This document shows positions 9,683-20,806 of a stretch of DNA of 64,000 bases, one piece after another (position 1 is the stretch's first letter; each line of letters starts with the position of its first letter). The stretch comes from Hyaloscypha bicolor E. Lineage: Eukaryota > Ascomycota > Leotiomycetes > Helotiales > Hyaloscyphaceae. The notes under the pieces are model-generated. The model did not search any database, was not told where the DNA came from, and was given only the letters and a program-made list of their open reading frames with translations. The stretch spans positions 2,268,442 to 2,332,441 of the forward strand of contig NW_020194619.1 of the NCBI RefSeq assembly GCF_002865645.1. The letters run 5' to 3'. Position numbers and translations under genes: made by a program.

Positions 9683-12332
9683 CTAACTTGAGCGGGCTGT
9701 GACCGCTCATTATTGAGACTTCATAGCCAGACAAGCAGCAAGGACCCATTGTAGAAGCAGAAGTGCGATACCGTTTCTTATTTCAATAGTAGCAGTAGTA
9801 GTTCTGTTAGGGGTGGTGGGGCGGAGTAGTGGTAGTAAATGACTTCCATAACCTAATTTCTTCAGTTTGCACGTGAGACACGATTTCGGAACAAACAACC
9901 TCACCATCACACAGGGTGTCTCTTTCTCAATTGAGGATATCTCTTGATATTGCCGACTCGGGGTTTTTTTGCCAAATCAGCAAAACTTATGCCCTCACTT
10001 CCTGAAATCGTATATGATTTGCAAAGGTAAAGTATGCAGAGAGAGGTCTTGTAGGGGCATCTTCATCATGTAGTGGCTGTCGTCGGTACTGCCGCTTAAT
10101 ACTTGTGTTTCCAAGTAATGCCGGAGTGTAATCAGCTTAAGTTAGGCTTTCTGCAATACCATTAGACTTATGGTCAAATCGACTGGTACAGAAGATAAGG
10201 GTATGTCTAGAGAACGTACAAGAACGAGAAGCTGGCGCCAGCCTATAACCAAGCTGCAAATCATGGCTAGAGCAGATGGATTGTGACAGAGCCGTCATAC
10301 TGTACAGTAAATTAATGCACATATTTCAGAGTCTTGACGATCCTGAAATGAGAATGGCGACGGAAGTAGTAGTAAACCCTGGCACAGCGTACTGGCAATG
10401 GGGGAGATATTGATGAAGCATCCAAAGTGCTTTTGGAAACATCCATGATCGTGAGGCAGCCTTAGGTATCAACGGTCATTTAACTTGAGATATGTCGGAA
10501 AGCTTCGCAATCAACCAATTTGAGATACCTCAACTGATATGTCGTAGAGCCGGACGGCTTCTTCACTTGCTTAGAAATGTTCGATATAGCCAAGGACGGC
10601 TGGAAGGAGCGTTCAGTTATCTGCGTTCTGAACAAAACTTGGAAGCCTGGTCCTGCAGCGTTCCTGCCCCAATTAGCACAGCCCTTCATGAACAGTAAAA
10701 ATAAGGGTCGCGAAGGCTTTGACTGCAAGCTTGACAAGGCACTCTTTTTACTGACCAAGACCTGTTAGATCATGGAAGACCAGTACACTGCCGCCTTACA
10801 CAGGCATTTAGCCATAAAGTTTTACCGCGCGTACGGGCCGGAAGACACCCGGAACGTCCAGGAGATATCTAAGGCAGATTTTGACTGTATTGGTCGCAGC
10901 AGACTAATTGAACTCAACCCTTATTACACCACTTAAAATTAGGTTTAGGTACGTACTTTAGGTACCACTTTACTTAGACAATCATTCAATTTTCACTTCT
11001 CATTTCGCGCAGATCAGGTTACTGTCCATCCGACACTATTCTACTCTACTCTATACGGTCTGCGGACTTCTAACTGTGGCCGTTGCAAGACGATTTGTGA
11101 CTATGTCTCGGTTATAGAGGTATCTACCTGAGCTGTAATACAAATTCACTCTATCGATGTTGCCGATGATCTTAGTATCAGAAAAAGAAACAGAAGAAAC
11201 ATCCCGTGGATGTGCTATCTTGTAGATAACTTCACTATTAATAATACCTAAAGTTCGGTATGAATTCGAATGTTCTAATACTTGAAAACGAATAGGTGAA
11301 TTCCAGTTAGTATTTATATTGCGTTGTGTTATACAGTCACGACACTGGTCTATCGATTATCTCCAGAGCGGCTGCAACGTCCCAACAGTTGAGCCATTCC
11401 CTGGAGCGGAGCCTGTCGAACAAGCCATATGAAAGTTCGACTGTACTATTGACCATAATAGAATCGTCTTTACCGAGCGTGCGCTTGCCGAGAACGTGTC
11501 CAACCCCTTTGACGACTCACTCGATAGCAGCATCTAAGCAGCCTTGTGGCACCGGCTCCTATTGTTATATTAATGGATGTATCCAAACCCCAAACCAAGC
11601 ACCGGCTTACCCTTTCGAGACCGTACTCAGCCCGTAAGCTTAAGACCTCTTCCGATGGTGTGATGGAACGTGATTCAAGTGAGTCGAGGAGGCGAGAGAG
11701 GTCCGGCCGCCCTTCCCGAGCCAACAGCTCTACCTGGTCGTCGAGGATAGAGAGCAGCTCCATCTTTTGCGGATCGGCCTGAAAGAGTGCGGCGATCTTG
11801 TCGATATTTTCTTTGCTCGCCTTCGCATAGCTCCTAGTGATGCACTCACAGTCAATAATGGCTATCCCTTCTGCTGCGACGCGGAGCACACCTCGCTAAA
11901 TGCACGGACCACCAGCTTAGCGAGCCACTCAGAGGGCAGGATTTCAAGTCAAAAGGGGGCCAGATTTATGAATTACTATGATATTTCTCAAAACAACTAC
12001 CTTCTTTACATAATGAGACCTTGCTCTGCCCCTTGGCGACATGTATATAATCCCTTCCTCACTCACCCTCCTCTTCCATCTTTGTAGTCAATCTAGTCTT
12101 TACCTTATCAAACCGACCTTGATCGTTTGCTTTCCTTGGCACTTGTCAGTGGACTGCCAGATCATCTGAATAAACCTCAAACTATTATATCGAAATAACC
12201 TGAGGTACAGGCAAACCAAGTCCTAGACTCCGACTCCAAATGGTGCAGCAGCGGCGGAGAAAACAGTCCATACAACGCCCTGCTGTATGAATTTGGGTGG
12301 GCAGAAACTATTTTTATAGAATTAGCATGCAT
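9683..12332. other. Long gene-free interval
   Basis: About 2.65 kb with only short open frames. The longest, about 11470-11889 on the minus strand, lacks an ATG near its start and resembles nothing I recognise; it may be a decayed exon. At 10120-10770 and 11050-11330 the DNA is unremarkable mixed sequence with no clear repeats. Confidence 0.4.
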
Positions 12333-13295
12333 TTAAGTTCGATATTTGGATAGTACTTGCCCGTATACGTCAAAGTTTTGTAGATAGTTGACCCAAAACA
12401 TCCACCTTGATGCCCATAGTAAAGCAGCGACAGCTAAGGTTAACACAAATGGAATCTGGAAACGCCAAGATCGAGAGGAGCCTCCTTGCTTGTATTCTCT
12501 GTCAAATTTCCCGCCCCTCCTGACGTAGAACATAGCACCAGAACCGGCAGCTATACCGAAACAAAGCACCAAATTTGGGATAACAAGGTTCAAGCCCTGC
12601 AAAGAAACCTCCTCGCTACCTGGTTGCGAGATGGGCATACACGATTGCATCAATAGGCCGATGCTTGAGGTAATTACCTGGAGTACCCATTCTGCGAACA
12701 TCTGTTGGTATGCCCAGGGCCGCCAATCCTCCCTTAAGTTGAAGCCGGAAGGAGTATCCGATAGGGCACTTGTTTCGCCATCGCCATCTCCATTGACTAC
12801 CGCTGCTGGAGAACACTTGACTATGATAATACCCAAGAGCCAGGTAACACGCGGCCGCACTAAATAGAGAACCATAATTTGGCCAATAGAGAAGCCTTCT
12901 TTATAGTTTGGAGTACTCTTCATTAGTACGGCGTTGATAGCGTTCGCGCTAAACTGGAGCGCAATAGGCAGGAGCCACATATAGAGTATAGAACTCGGGA
13001 TAGGAATACCGAGGTGCTTTCTCCCGAAATTATTCTTCTTCTCTTGCCCGCAATAACCGCAGGTATACCAGTGCGTTATTACCCGATTTCCAAGTAACAG
13101 GCTGAAGGTGGTAACCGCGAGATTCACAACTCCGAATGTTGTTAGAATAGAGTTGGCGGAGGGGCACTTTGAGGTATCGCTATCGATCGGGTATACGGAG
13201 TATTGAAAAGGGCTTAGAGAACAGTAGCTTTGATTGCCTCCTTTGAAAGCATTGTGAATCGCAGTAGCATTATAGGTAAAGGATAAATTGGACAT
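12333..13295 (-). CDS. Fungal multi-pass membrane protein of unknown function
   Basis: A single-exon frame of 320 aa starting at ATG 13295. The N-terminal 45 residues have N-glycosylation sequons (NLS, NYT, NQS) and Cys residues, consistent with an extracellular lead. Roughly six hydrophobic stretches follow: about 48-68, 102-122, 130-155, 200-220, 237-257 and 280-302. Between the first two sits a Cys-containing loop, CGYCGQEKKNNFGRKH. I do not recognise a named family; proteins of this shape are common lineage-specific genes in filamentous ascomycetes. It lies on the edge of the repeat-rich belt that follows. Confidence 0.65.
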   Translation of the reverse strand: MSNLSFTYNATAIHNAFKGGNQSYCSLSPFQYSVYPIDSDTSKCPSANSILTTFGVVNLAVTTFSLLLGNRVITHWYTCGYCGQEKKNNFGRKHLGIPIPSSILYMWLLPIALQFSANAINAVLMKSTPNYKEGFSIGQIMVLYLVRPRVTWLLGIIIVKCSPAAVVNGDGDGETSALSDTPSGFNLREDWRPWAYQQMFAEWVLQVITSSIGLLMQSCMPISQPGSEEVSLQGLNLVIPNLVLCFGIAAGSGAMFYVRRGGKFDREYKQGGSSRSWRFQIPFVLTLAVAALLWASRWMFWVNYLQNFDVYGQVLSKYRT

Positions 13296-13809
13296 GGCTC
13301 TTTTGTTCAGATAAGAGGGCGACGTCGAGAATAAGAAATCGGAAACTAGGCAAAGAGTCGCTTGAGGGAGTCACCAGTTAAGGTTGAATTTATACCGGAC
13401 GAAGAGTGGCTTGAAGTAGTTACTGGGCAAGGTTGACTTTATGCAACGAGCAAGGCTGTTTGTTATCGGATCGCTTGCAGGCCCTCCATTTATTAAGGCC
13501 CACGCAGCAGATTGTGGCCACTGAAGGACAATTCGGCTGTCATTCAAGGCTTAACGTTTGCACGAGGACATGGCCGCGACACCACCTCCGCAGCTTGCAG
13601 CATGCGCGCAGCCTTGCTCGTCCAATGTACGGTCCACCATTAGCGAGAAAGATGCCAACATTTTTTTTCAGCACAACAGAAAACCAATGAGAAGATAGGT
13701 GGAGGGCCTGGGCTGTTACGACTAGAGCCTAGGGCTCTATCACAAGGCATTACAGGGTGTTGGCCTTAGGCATTATTGCAGCAGGTTACGTGTCATGTAG
13801 TACAGCGAG

Positions 13810-13835
13810 TACAAGTAGTCGGTACTACTTGTACT
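13810..13835. repeat. Perfect hairpin, 11-bp arms
   Basis: GTACAAGTAGT is followed by a 4-base spacer and its exact reverse complement ACTACTTGTAC. The outer flanks (CATGTAGTAC ... TACTACATG) extend the symmetry imperfectly. Probably part of a decayed inverted-repeat element. Confidence 0.6.
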
Positions 13836-14525
13836 ACATGGGCCAGCGAAGACGGATCTCTCACCTGTACGCGGTGCTGGCTACGAACTGGTAATACTCT
13901 TCTTCTTAGAGGGTGTGTTTACCTGAGCTGAGAAGAGAACGCAAGAAGGGTGGAGGTTGTGGAGGCGTCCGGGGCCAATTGCAGAGTTTTCACAACCCTT
14001 TTCCCGAACTCGACGCTCCTACTTTCGAATAATAGCATATTACGAAAACAATACGGATAGTCTACGGAGGGGAACCGGTCTCTTGAGCCCTTGCGATATC
14101 TCTCGAGACTGGGATCGGGTGAATCTTTATTGAGGTAGGCTCAGCGATACTCTCGGTAGCTATTTGGAAGGTTGGGAATAGGGGTGTTAGAGGGAGGATA
14201 TAGGAGGGTGACGGAGGAAGAAGGGGATTTCGGAAGCATTGGAGTAGAATCAAGGGGATTCGTCTGTAACGTGAGGGCAGCTGCCATTTCTCCTCGAGAG
14301 GAATACACAAAGCGACGGCAATTATGTAAACCCTGCCGGAGCTCTCTTCTCCTTTTTTAGCGCTTTTGCGTATTTTTTTTTAGGAAGAGCAAACACCAAT
14401 TTACTATTGTATATAATACTTTAGTCCGCCATCCGGGAGCCTTCCTCCCCCGGCGTCTTTTGCCCCTCCGGGGCTTCCCAGGACTCGCGACTTGATCGCG
14501 GGCTCCGCCCAGACGTTAAATACAA

Positions 14526-14545
14526 ACACACACACACACACACAC
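14526..14545. repeat. (CA)n microsatellite
   Basis: About ten uninterrupted CA dinucleotides, immediately followed by TTGTACTACATGG, a phrase shared with position about 13829. Confidence 0.9.
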
Positions 14546-15558
14546 TTGTACTACATGGACTATATGGGGGATGGAGAGGTCTATATAAGCGTTGCTTTAT
14601 CCCTAGGTAGATAGGAGCTCTCCATGCTCAATTGCAATACAAAAAGTACTCTTCTTAGTTACTTGTCTAACTTACCCGTGCAATTGTGTTTAGGCTGCTT
14701 CAGCCCAACCCATGGGCGGGTCAGAATTGAGGCCCAAGGCCCGCCCGCCCACGTGGGTAGCCCATGGGCTACCAAGAGGCCCAGTCACATGATGATATAC
14801 AGCTCTAGATCACGTGCGATATAATACTAAAATACTATTTTATTCTAGTAATCATTATAGTAACAAGCACCGTGCAGTGAACTGGGCGTTGCGTTTCCAG
14901 TAGGGTTCCCTAAGTATAGTTTTCTGGCAGGGCGTTACTGTCACGAGTACAACTTCCTAGGCTTGGAAAGCAGTGTAGGAGTGGCTCTTATTGAGAATAC
15001 TAAACTAAGGAGAGAAGCTCGTAGAGGCTACGTGGAAGCAAGCTTTAAATGAACAGCGGCCGCTAGCCCTGCACGTACAGCGTACGGCGTACGGCATAGG
15101 CAGTATAGCCGTAACAGTTACGTGCAGGTGTCCCTGAGTATAGTTATATGGCAGGGCGTTATATGCGGGTGCTCCTTAGGAACGTGGTAATTAATTAATT
15201 AGTGAGCTACCTCGCACATTTCAATTAGGGAGTGAGAGTGGTGAGTGCGCGCGAAAATGAGGATATATTTTTACGCGAGGTATGGGTGGGGGTTAGGTGG
15301 GGGTGAAAAAGCGACGAAATGGACGTGCACCTCAGCCAATTTTCGTGCGCGTGGCTAGGGGTGAAGTGTGGGCCGAAAGAAAACCTAACTTTACGAAAAA
15401 TCTCTCAAAATCGGCGATTTAAGGTCTAGGGGGAAAGGGGAAAAGAGAGACGTCCCTAATTCACCAGCCCATAATGTTCCCTTCACTTCTAGTGAATGGA
15501 ATGCTGACTGAAAATGTGGTGTGCTTTGAACCGTGGAAACTATGTAACCACCTGGGTA

Positions 15559-17007
15559 CTATCTCATCGCCAAATACATAGCACATCTGGTATGCTTACA
15601 AGAGACACACGCAAATTCTTCCGAAACTCCAGTAACGTTTTCGCATGAGCAGCAAAACACCCTTTCCTTCATTCTGAGTGGTCTTTTGATATGAAACCTG
15701 CCCCCTTTTCTTAACTTGAGATACGCAAGTTTAGCTCTGATTAGTTCCAGATCTTCGTCCAAAACCATCTCATCTTCATCCTTCGTATGTTTCCGACTCA
15801 CTGACTGTTCCCTCTTCGCCGCTGTAGAACTTCGCTTTCGTACATTTGCTCCTGGGTTCTCACTCCATCCTGGTTCCAACGCCTTTGGGATTGCGGGATC
15901 TGTTATTGGTTGTATATGACCTTTTATACATCAGCATCCGTAGAATCTCCAAGTCAAGATCTGGAGGGTGCGCTCCCAGGAAGCAGCTTACCGTCACGAG
16001 TCTTTCTCACAACTGCTTCCGGTTTCGCTTCCTTTGGTCTAATTTTGTATGGCTCTGGAGTTTCTAGAAAGGGTTTTGGTTGTCCCGCGTCATACAGCAC
16101 TCCGTGGCTGGTGGCTTTGCACAGCGTGCAGGTGACAGTGCCGCAGTCCGGACAAGAGGCCTGCTCATCCGTGATATCCTCCAAGCGGATGAAGGCAGAG
16201 CAGAGGTTAGAACAGTATGTTCGATCTGGGGTGTCGAGTTCAATTTTCTTCTGCTCGCACTGCATCACAAGCTCTGCAGTCAGGAACACCCGCACGCTGC
16301 CAGTGGTGATGGGCTGACGACAGCACCGGGGAGGGAACAACGAGTCACCAGTCATGGATCTTCCAAGCGGATGAAGACCGAGCAGAGGGGATTGGAGCAG
16401 TACGTTCGATCTGGCGTGTCGAGTTCGATCTTCTTCTGCTCGTCCTGCAGCACATGCTCTGCAGTCAAGAACACCCGCACGCTGCCAGGAGGGAACAATG
16501 AGTCATCGATGCGCGAAAGAGATCTGGCCGCCCAGTGGGACGACTCTGGCACGCCATATCCCCCTTCAGCAGTAGCTTCGGTTGCGGTGGACTCGGTGTC
16601 GAACTCTTCGCAAGCAATTCCCAGTCCATCTCCTCAGAGATCACTGTCCATGGCGGGATGGAGTTCGGATCTGCAACACCACCAAGCCTGCACGCCATCT
16701 CTCGATCGCTCGCTGCGGTCTGCTCCTGCGAAAGCGAAGTTGTGAGAAGATTTCCATCGGTTTGGCAAGCTCGAGCAATGCTTCTTGTCATCTGCAGGTC
16801 AGCAAGGATGGAAGCATAGTGCTCCAAGTTCTCTCGATACAGCTCTGCTGCGAGCTGTGAGTCTGACAGCTCGCCCTCCAGGCCTTTGCCCTTGCCCTCG
16901 CATGCTTCAGAGAGTCGTTGGCTGTCTTGGATCTGGAGTTGAATGATGAAAGCCGGGCTAGGTTCGTTCATGACATTGAACACGTTGACTATAATATCAG
17001 CAGTCAT
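15559..17007 (-). pseudogene. Decayed RBR (RING1-IBR) E3 ubiquitin-ligase-like gene with internal duplication
   Basis: Read leftwards, 17007-16590 encodes an RBR-protein N-terminus typical of fungal IBR-finger proteins (IIQLQIQDSQRL..., ELSDSQLAAELYRENLE, MTRSIARA, DREMACRLGG). It then breaks: LFRASMTHCSLL shifts frame where the family has LF-x-ASMTDESLFPP. A segment with the end of RING1 and the first half of IBR (PPRCCRQPI, then RTYCSN-LC-AFIRLED, SCPDCGTVTCTLCKATSHG) follows. That segment occurs twice, at about 16177-16356 and 16357-16512; the second lacks the RCCRQPITT codons. RING1 zinc ligands and the whole RING2 with the catalytic Cys are missing. The distal frame 15879-15559 keeps a C-x2-C ... 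C-x2-C finger (CCSCENV ... CVSCKHTRC) and may be a separate small zinc-finger gene. Confidence 0.6.
16177..16512. repeat. Tandem duplication of about 150-180 bp inside the RBR relic
   Basis: Copy A (about 16177-16356) and copy B (about 16357-16512) share long runs such as CCAAGCGGATGAAG, TTCGATCTGG-GTGTCGAGTTC and GAACACCCGCACGCTGCCAG. They differ by scattered substitutions and a roughly 27-nt deletion in B. The divergence shows the duplication is not recent. Confidence 0.75.
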
Positions 17008-17613
17008 CTTGGGAGCAACTGCTAAAGAAAGGAGTTGAAGTGAGGTTACAACACTGCTGTTGAGGTATTCCTTCTCACCGCTTTATGGCTGGAGAAGCGC
17101 CCAGTGATCATCCGCCAACATCGTCCTCGATCACAACTAAGGCACCATACGCTGCATCATCGTAGCCAATAACCCAATCGACGCAGGCTGATGTCCTTGC
17201 TAGAGTTCGTGCGAACTCTTCTTTTGGCTGATTGTTTTCCTTCTTTGATCTTCAGGAGGGAAGTGGATGTGTTGAAACGCAGATGAGGTCACAACGCGCA
17301 CAGGCCAGGCTTCTGATCACGATTGCTCGGTCAGCTTCGATGAGCAAAACCCTAGCCTCGAGAACTTCTCCACCTTCTTTCTCCTTCCTGCATCATTAAC
17401 AATAGCCATACAGTAGGCGGGGTTCATCGTTTTGCGTCGGGTGACTATTCGTTCGATTGCTATAGCCTTGTGGTAGCCTCGTTCATTGGTACGAGGCTGA
17501 TGCAAGGCGTTGTTCTATTTTTAGCGACACGAGAGCCCACTTGAATAGTTATTTAGAGTTGTGGCCCAGGCTGGTTGTGGCCCTGCCCGAGGCAGGCCGG
17601 AACTCTTATTCAT

Positions 17614-17720
17614 CAGTCCCAGGCCACAGTCCCAGGCCATCAGTCCCAGGCCATCGCTCCCAGGCCATCGCTCTCATTCATCAGTCCCAGGCCACAGTCC
17701 CAGGCCATCACTCCCAGGCG
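17614..17720. repeat. Minisatellite, unit about 13-14 bp
   Basis: About eight copies of CAGTCCCAGGCCAT and variants (CGCTCCCAGGCCAT, CAGTCCCAGGCCA). A higher-order structure is visible: the string TCATTCATCAGTCCC begins each of two sub-arrays about 70 bp apart. All three forward frames stay open through it only because the unit lacks stops; I do not regard it as coding. Confidence 0.85.
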
Positions 17721-17973
17721 GCACTCTCTCAATCAGTCGTTCCAGGCAGTCATTAGTCCGGCGGATACACGGAATCTGCTTGCACAGATAATCAAGGATA
17801 GTGTAGGTATGGAAAATTGCGTTGGGAATCTATATACTACTTCTATATATTAACTAAAAAATAATCTTCTCCAAACTAGTCCATCTCTTCCTAACTTATA
17901 GGAGACGAAAGATAATCTATATATAATATAATACTTGGGTTACGAGATCAGGGCCGCTTCGCTAAAATTAAAG

Positions 17974-18690
17974 CCTGGCGTACGGAAAGCCGTAAGGATC
18001 AAGTGATCAAGCGATTTTCGAATCCGGTTTTCGACTTTCGATGTCCGATTTGTGGCACGTGCGCACCCCACCAAAAATCGCAAATACCACATATCACACC
18101 CACATACTATACCCTCTCCCTGTACCTCTATTACTACTTCAAATATCTACTTTCTTTAATTCTTCTCTCCCTCTCTCTCTCTCTCTATATATATGGATAA
18201 GAGAGGGGGTTTATAGGGGGAAAGGGGAGGGGGGGAAGGAGGGGGGGGCAAAGCGAGGGAACTTAACCAAAAATTTATGTCGCTAAATTTTTAGTGCCTA
18301 TAGCCTGTAACTTAGTGACCGTAGCCCTAAAATTTAGCGACAAGTAGCCTATAATTATAGGGCTTCCTTTCCTAGCGAGTCGCGTGCCTCGAACCTCGCT
18401 TTTCGCTTTTCGCTTTCTACTTTTTTCACTTTTCACTTTTCATCTACTCACTCGCCCTCCACGCCCCCCTCCCCCTTTCCCCCCTCTCTTATATATATAT
18501 AAATAAGAATTAAAGAGAGAGTAATATTTTAAGCAGTAATAATAGGTAGAGGTACAGGGAGAGGGGGTGTGGTATGTGGGCGATTTTTGGTGGGGTGAGC
18601 ACGGGCCACAAATCGGACATCAAAAGTCGAAAACCGGATTCGAAAATCGCTTGATCACTTGATCCTTATCGCTTTCTGTAGGCTGTTGCC
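17974..18690. mobile_element. Foldback/MITE-like element with long inverted repeats
   Basis: The left arm (about 17974-18260) and the right arm (about 18440-18690) are inverted copies. Key shared pieces are AAGGATCAAGTGATCAAGCG near the left tip (mirrored as CGCTTGATCACTTGATCCTT at 18650-18669), then CGATTTTCGAATCCGG, CACCCCACCAAAAATCG, CTCTCCCTGTACCTCTA, and a purine/pyrimidine plus TATATATA block. A loop of about 180 bp with repeated AAATTTAGCGAC/GTCGCTAAATTT motifs lies between. There is no coding capacity. The total is about 0.7 kb; the target duplication was not resolved. Confidence 0.8.
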
Positions 18691-18865
18691 TTTGATGCCT
18701 TACCAAAACGCCACTATTTTAATCGTACCCTTATTCGCGAATACGATCGTGCGGAACATATATAGGCCGGCCCTGCGCCTTACGTGGTTTAATCTCTTCC
18801 TCGGGTTCTCTCGGTCTGTCTTTGATGGTGACTAAGTACAGTCGGTAATACTGATTTATCTCACA

Positions 18866-20422
18866 ATGGAGAAAACATTCAAGTTCGTAGATAGTAGTGC
18901 CAAGGTCGACAGAGTCACTCGAAAGTTAATGCGCAGCCATGTCATGAAGGGTAAAAATGCTGGAAAGACAGTTCATCGTCGTTCAAGGTTTGAGTTGAGC
19001 GCCGGGCGGACGCCATGTGGCGATGCAAGTTTCCCAAATGAGGAGGCGAGGAAGCGCAACGCGGAAGAATTAGGACCAGTCGCAAGGAATCTTGGAAATG
19101 TATTGCGCACTTTCCAATTTCCTGTGGAGCTAAGTGAAAGTTCACTGAAAAGTATTGATCAGTGTAAGTATGACAGCCTCTTGATGAATCAATTGAGAGT
19201 GGCTACTAAGACATGTTATCCTAAGTTTTCCTCTTCATAACAGAAAAGATGTACCCTTCTCAGCTTGGGCTTTCATCTAATGAGTATAAATATGACTGGC
19301 TTCTGACGACGTTCATTGATGAGGATGGTATATATTTCAATCGTATTCCTAAGTCTTAGCCTTACTGATTTGGCGCGCAGCATCATACTGCAGTCTGGCA
19401 TTGATGGCATCAACTAATGCATTCTTCATTAGCGGAGGTATCAGCCCACCGAAAGCATTGTCCTATCTTTCCAACACACTTTCACTAGTGAAGCGAAGGA
19501 TGCAAGGCGAAGAAGCTCTCTCAGATTCCACACTGTGCATGGTTATGATGCTTATCCTTCAAGAGCAAATTCGGCATGAAAAGGCCTCGCAGATTCACTA
19601 CGAAGGACTCAGGAAAATGATCAAACTCCGTGGTGGACTTTCTCGGCTCGAGAGTTGCCCCACACTTTTATTAAAAATGTCTAAGTTAGTGCTTTCCAAT
19701 CACACTTTACATTCTCATCTAATTTGGTATTGGTTCACAGAATGGACATACTCCACGCACTTCGATACGGAAAGCCAGTATTATTCTTTCGAGACCGCAT
19801 GTCTGAGGTTCGAAGTACCCTACTATCAATGGGTTTCAACTTTTATTCCGGTTTAACCTCTGGACAACATTAACGAGACGGAATAAATACAGATATTCAA
19901 GACATACTCGTTGATGTCATAAGCATCACTACTCTATTTAATAATCCTCCTACCCGCCAGACCTTAGATATAACGACGTTTCTGGAGATAGTGATATCTA
20001 TATGTTGCCGCCTTATTCGATTTCGACCATTACAAAGTCCGAAGCCTGAATGCAAGAGGGAAGCAGCATATCATATTGGATTAATAACATTCATGACAAC
20101 ACTATTCTTGCAGTGGGATAACCGCAGAATCCAAGAATACGATTCAATCTCTCGGCGACTAAGAGAGGTTCTTGATGAGGAATTCGATGCTCACGACGGC
20201 GATTTGCTTCTCTGGCTTTTGTTCATTGCAAGCCTCTGGTTTTCGACCACGAGCAGTCACTGGCTCATTTTGAGGATAAGAATTCTGACTGTGCAGTTGG
20301 ACATTGATAACTGGTCAAGGGTTCGTGATTCTATTTGCAAGTTCCCATGGATAAACGTTCTTCACGAGAAAACTGGTCGCGCAGTTTGGGATCTCGTGTA
20401 TCATGGACCACACAGAGATTGA
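18866..20422 (+). CDS. Fungal_trans_2 (C6 regulator-associated domain) protein, possibly damaged
   Basis: The start MEKTFKFVDSS with DRVTRKLMRSHVMKGKNAGK is the N-terminal signature of a large fungal family carrying the Fungal_trans_2 region without an obvious Zn2Cys6 finger. Proposed exons: 18866..19163, 19244..19327, 19381..19684, 19741..19850 and 19893..20422. Family-like stretches are EKMYPSQLG, SYCSLALMASTNAFF, HYEGLRKMIKLRGGL and LLLWLLFIASLWF. Two junctions are awkward. The strong GTAAGT donor at 19164 joined to the acceptor at 19243 makes a TAA, so either a weaker GTATTG donor at 19151 (lysine codons continue in frame) is used or the gene is broken. The last intron would be only 42 nt with a GTTTAA donor and removes an in-frame TAA. 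The gene is wedged between two mobile elements. Confidence 0.6.
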
Positions 20423-20806
20423 CTGTCGTTGAAGTTCTTACGCTAGAAAGTCATGAATAAGAGTTTTGCCACCAGTAAATTATAGGCTATAAAATAACCC
20501 CTGGGGTATTTTGTTTTAATAAGATAATAAAATCGTCGCCTTATTCATTGCTTCGCCATATACAAAGCAAAGTAGCCCTATCCGTTCGTAATTTGCCTCA
20601 TTTAGGGCTGGTAGGAAATATAGCCTGAAACCAAACTTACTATCCTTTACCAAGTAAGTTTCCCCTTAACCACACCTCGAATAGTCTCTATAAGGTCTTA
20701 GCCTCATTGCTTGAGGAGCTTTAATGCTCTCTAGACTTTAATTATATGCAACTAGCAATTTAGATAAGCTAGTAATAAAAAACATTTCTATAAAAAAGTG
20801 TTCTTA
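20423..20806. other. AT-rich gap between regulator-like gene and MITE
   Basis: No gene is seen. A palindromic stretch, AATACCCCAGGGG-type, lies near 20497-20512. Otherwise it is low-complexity AT-rich DNA, plausibly older element debris. Confidence 0.4.

Larger units (their letters stand above)
13296..15558. repeat. Repeat-rich gene-free belt
   Basis: No gene is seen. It contains a perfect 11-bp-arm hairpin (13810-13835), a CA microsatellite (14526-14545), a structured GC-rich block (about 14430-14510, CCGGGAG...CTCCGGGG), nested CCCATGGGC palindromes (about 14708-14772), and a direct repeat of about 36 bp at 14901-14936 and 15130-15165 sharing AGTATAGTT and GGCAGGGCGTTA. The phrase ACTTGTACTACATGG occurs at about 13827 and again at about 14545. 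The mix looks like overlapping remnants of DNA elements. Confidence 0.5.

Noticed and set aside
11470..11889. 139-codon minus-strand open frame
   Set aside because: Begins at GTG right after a stop, lacks an early ATG and matches nothing I know; could be a decayed exon but cannot be supported.
17541..17853. Three overlapping forward open frames
   Set aside because: All arise from the stop-free minisatellite unit.
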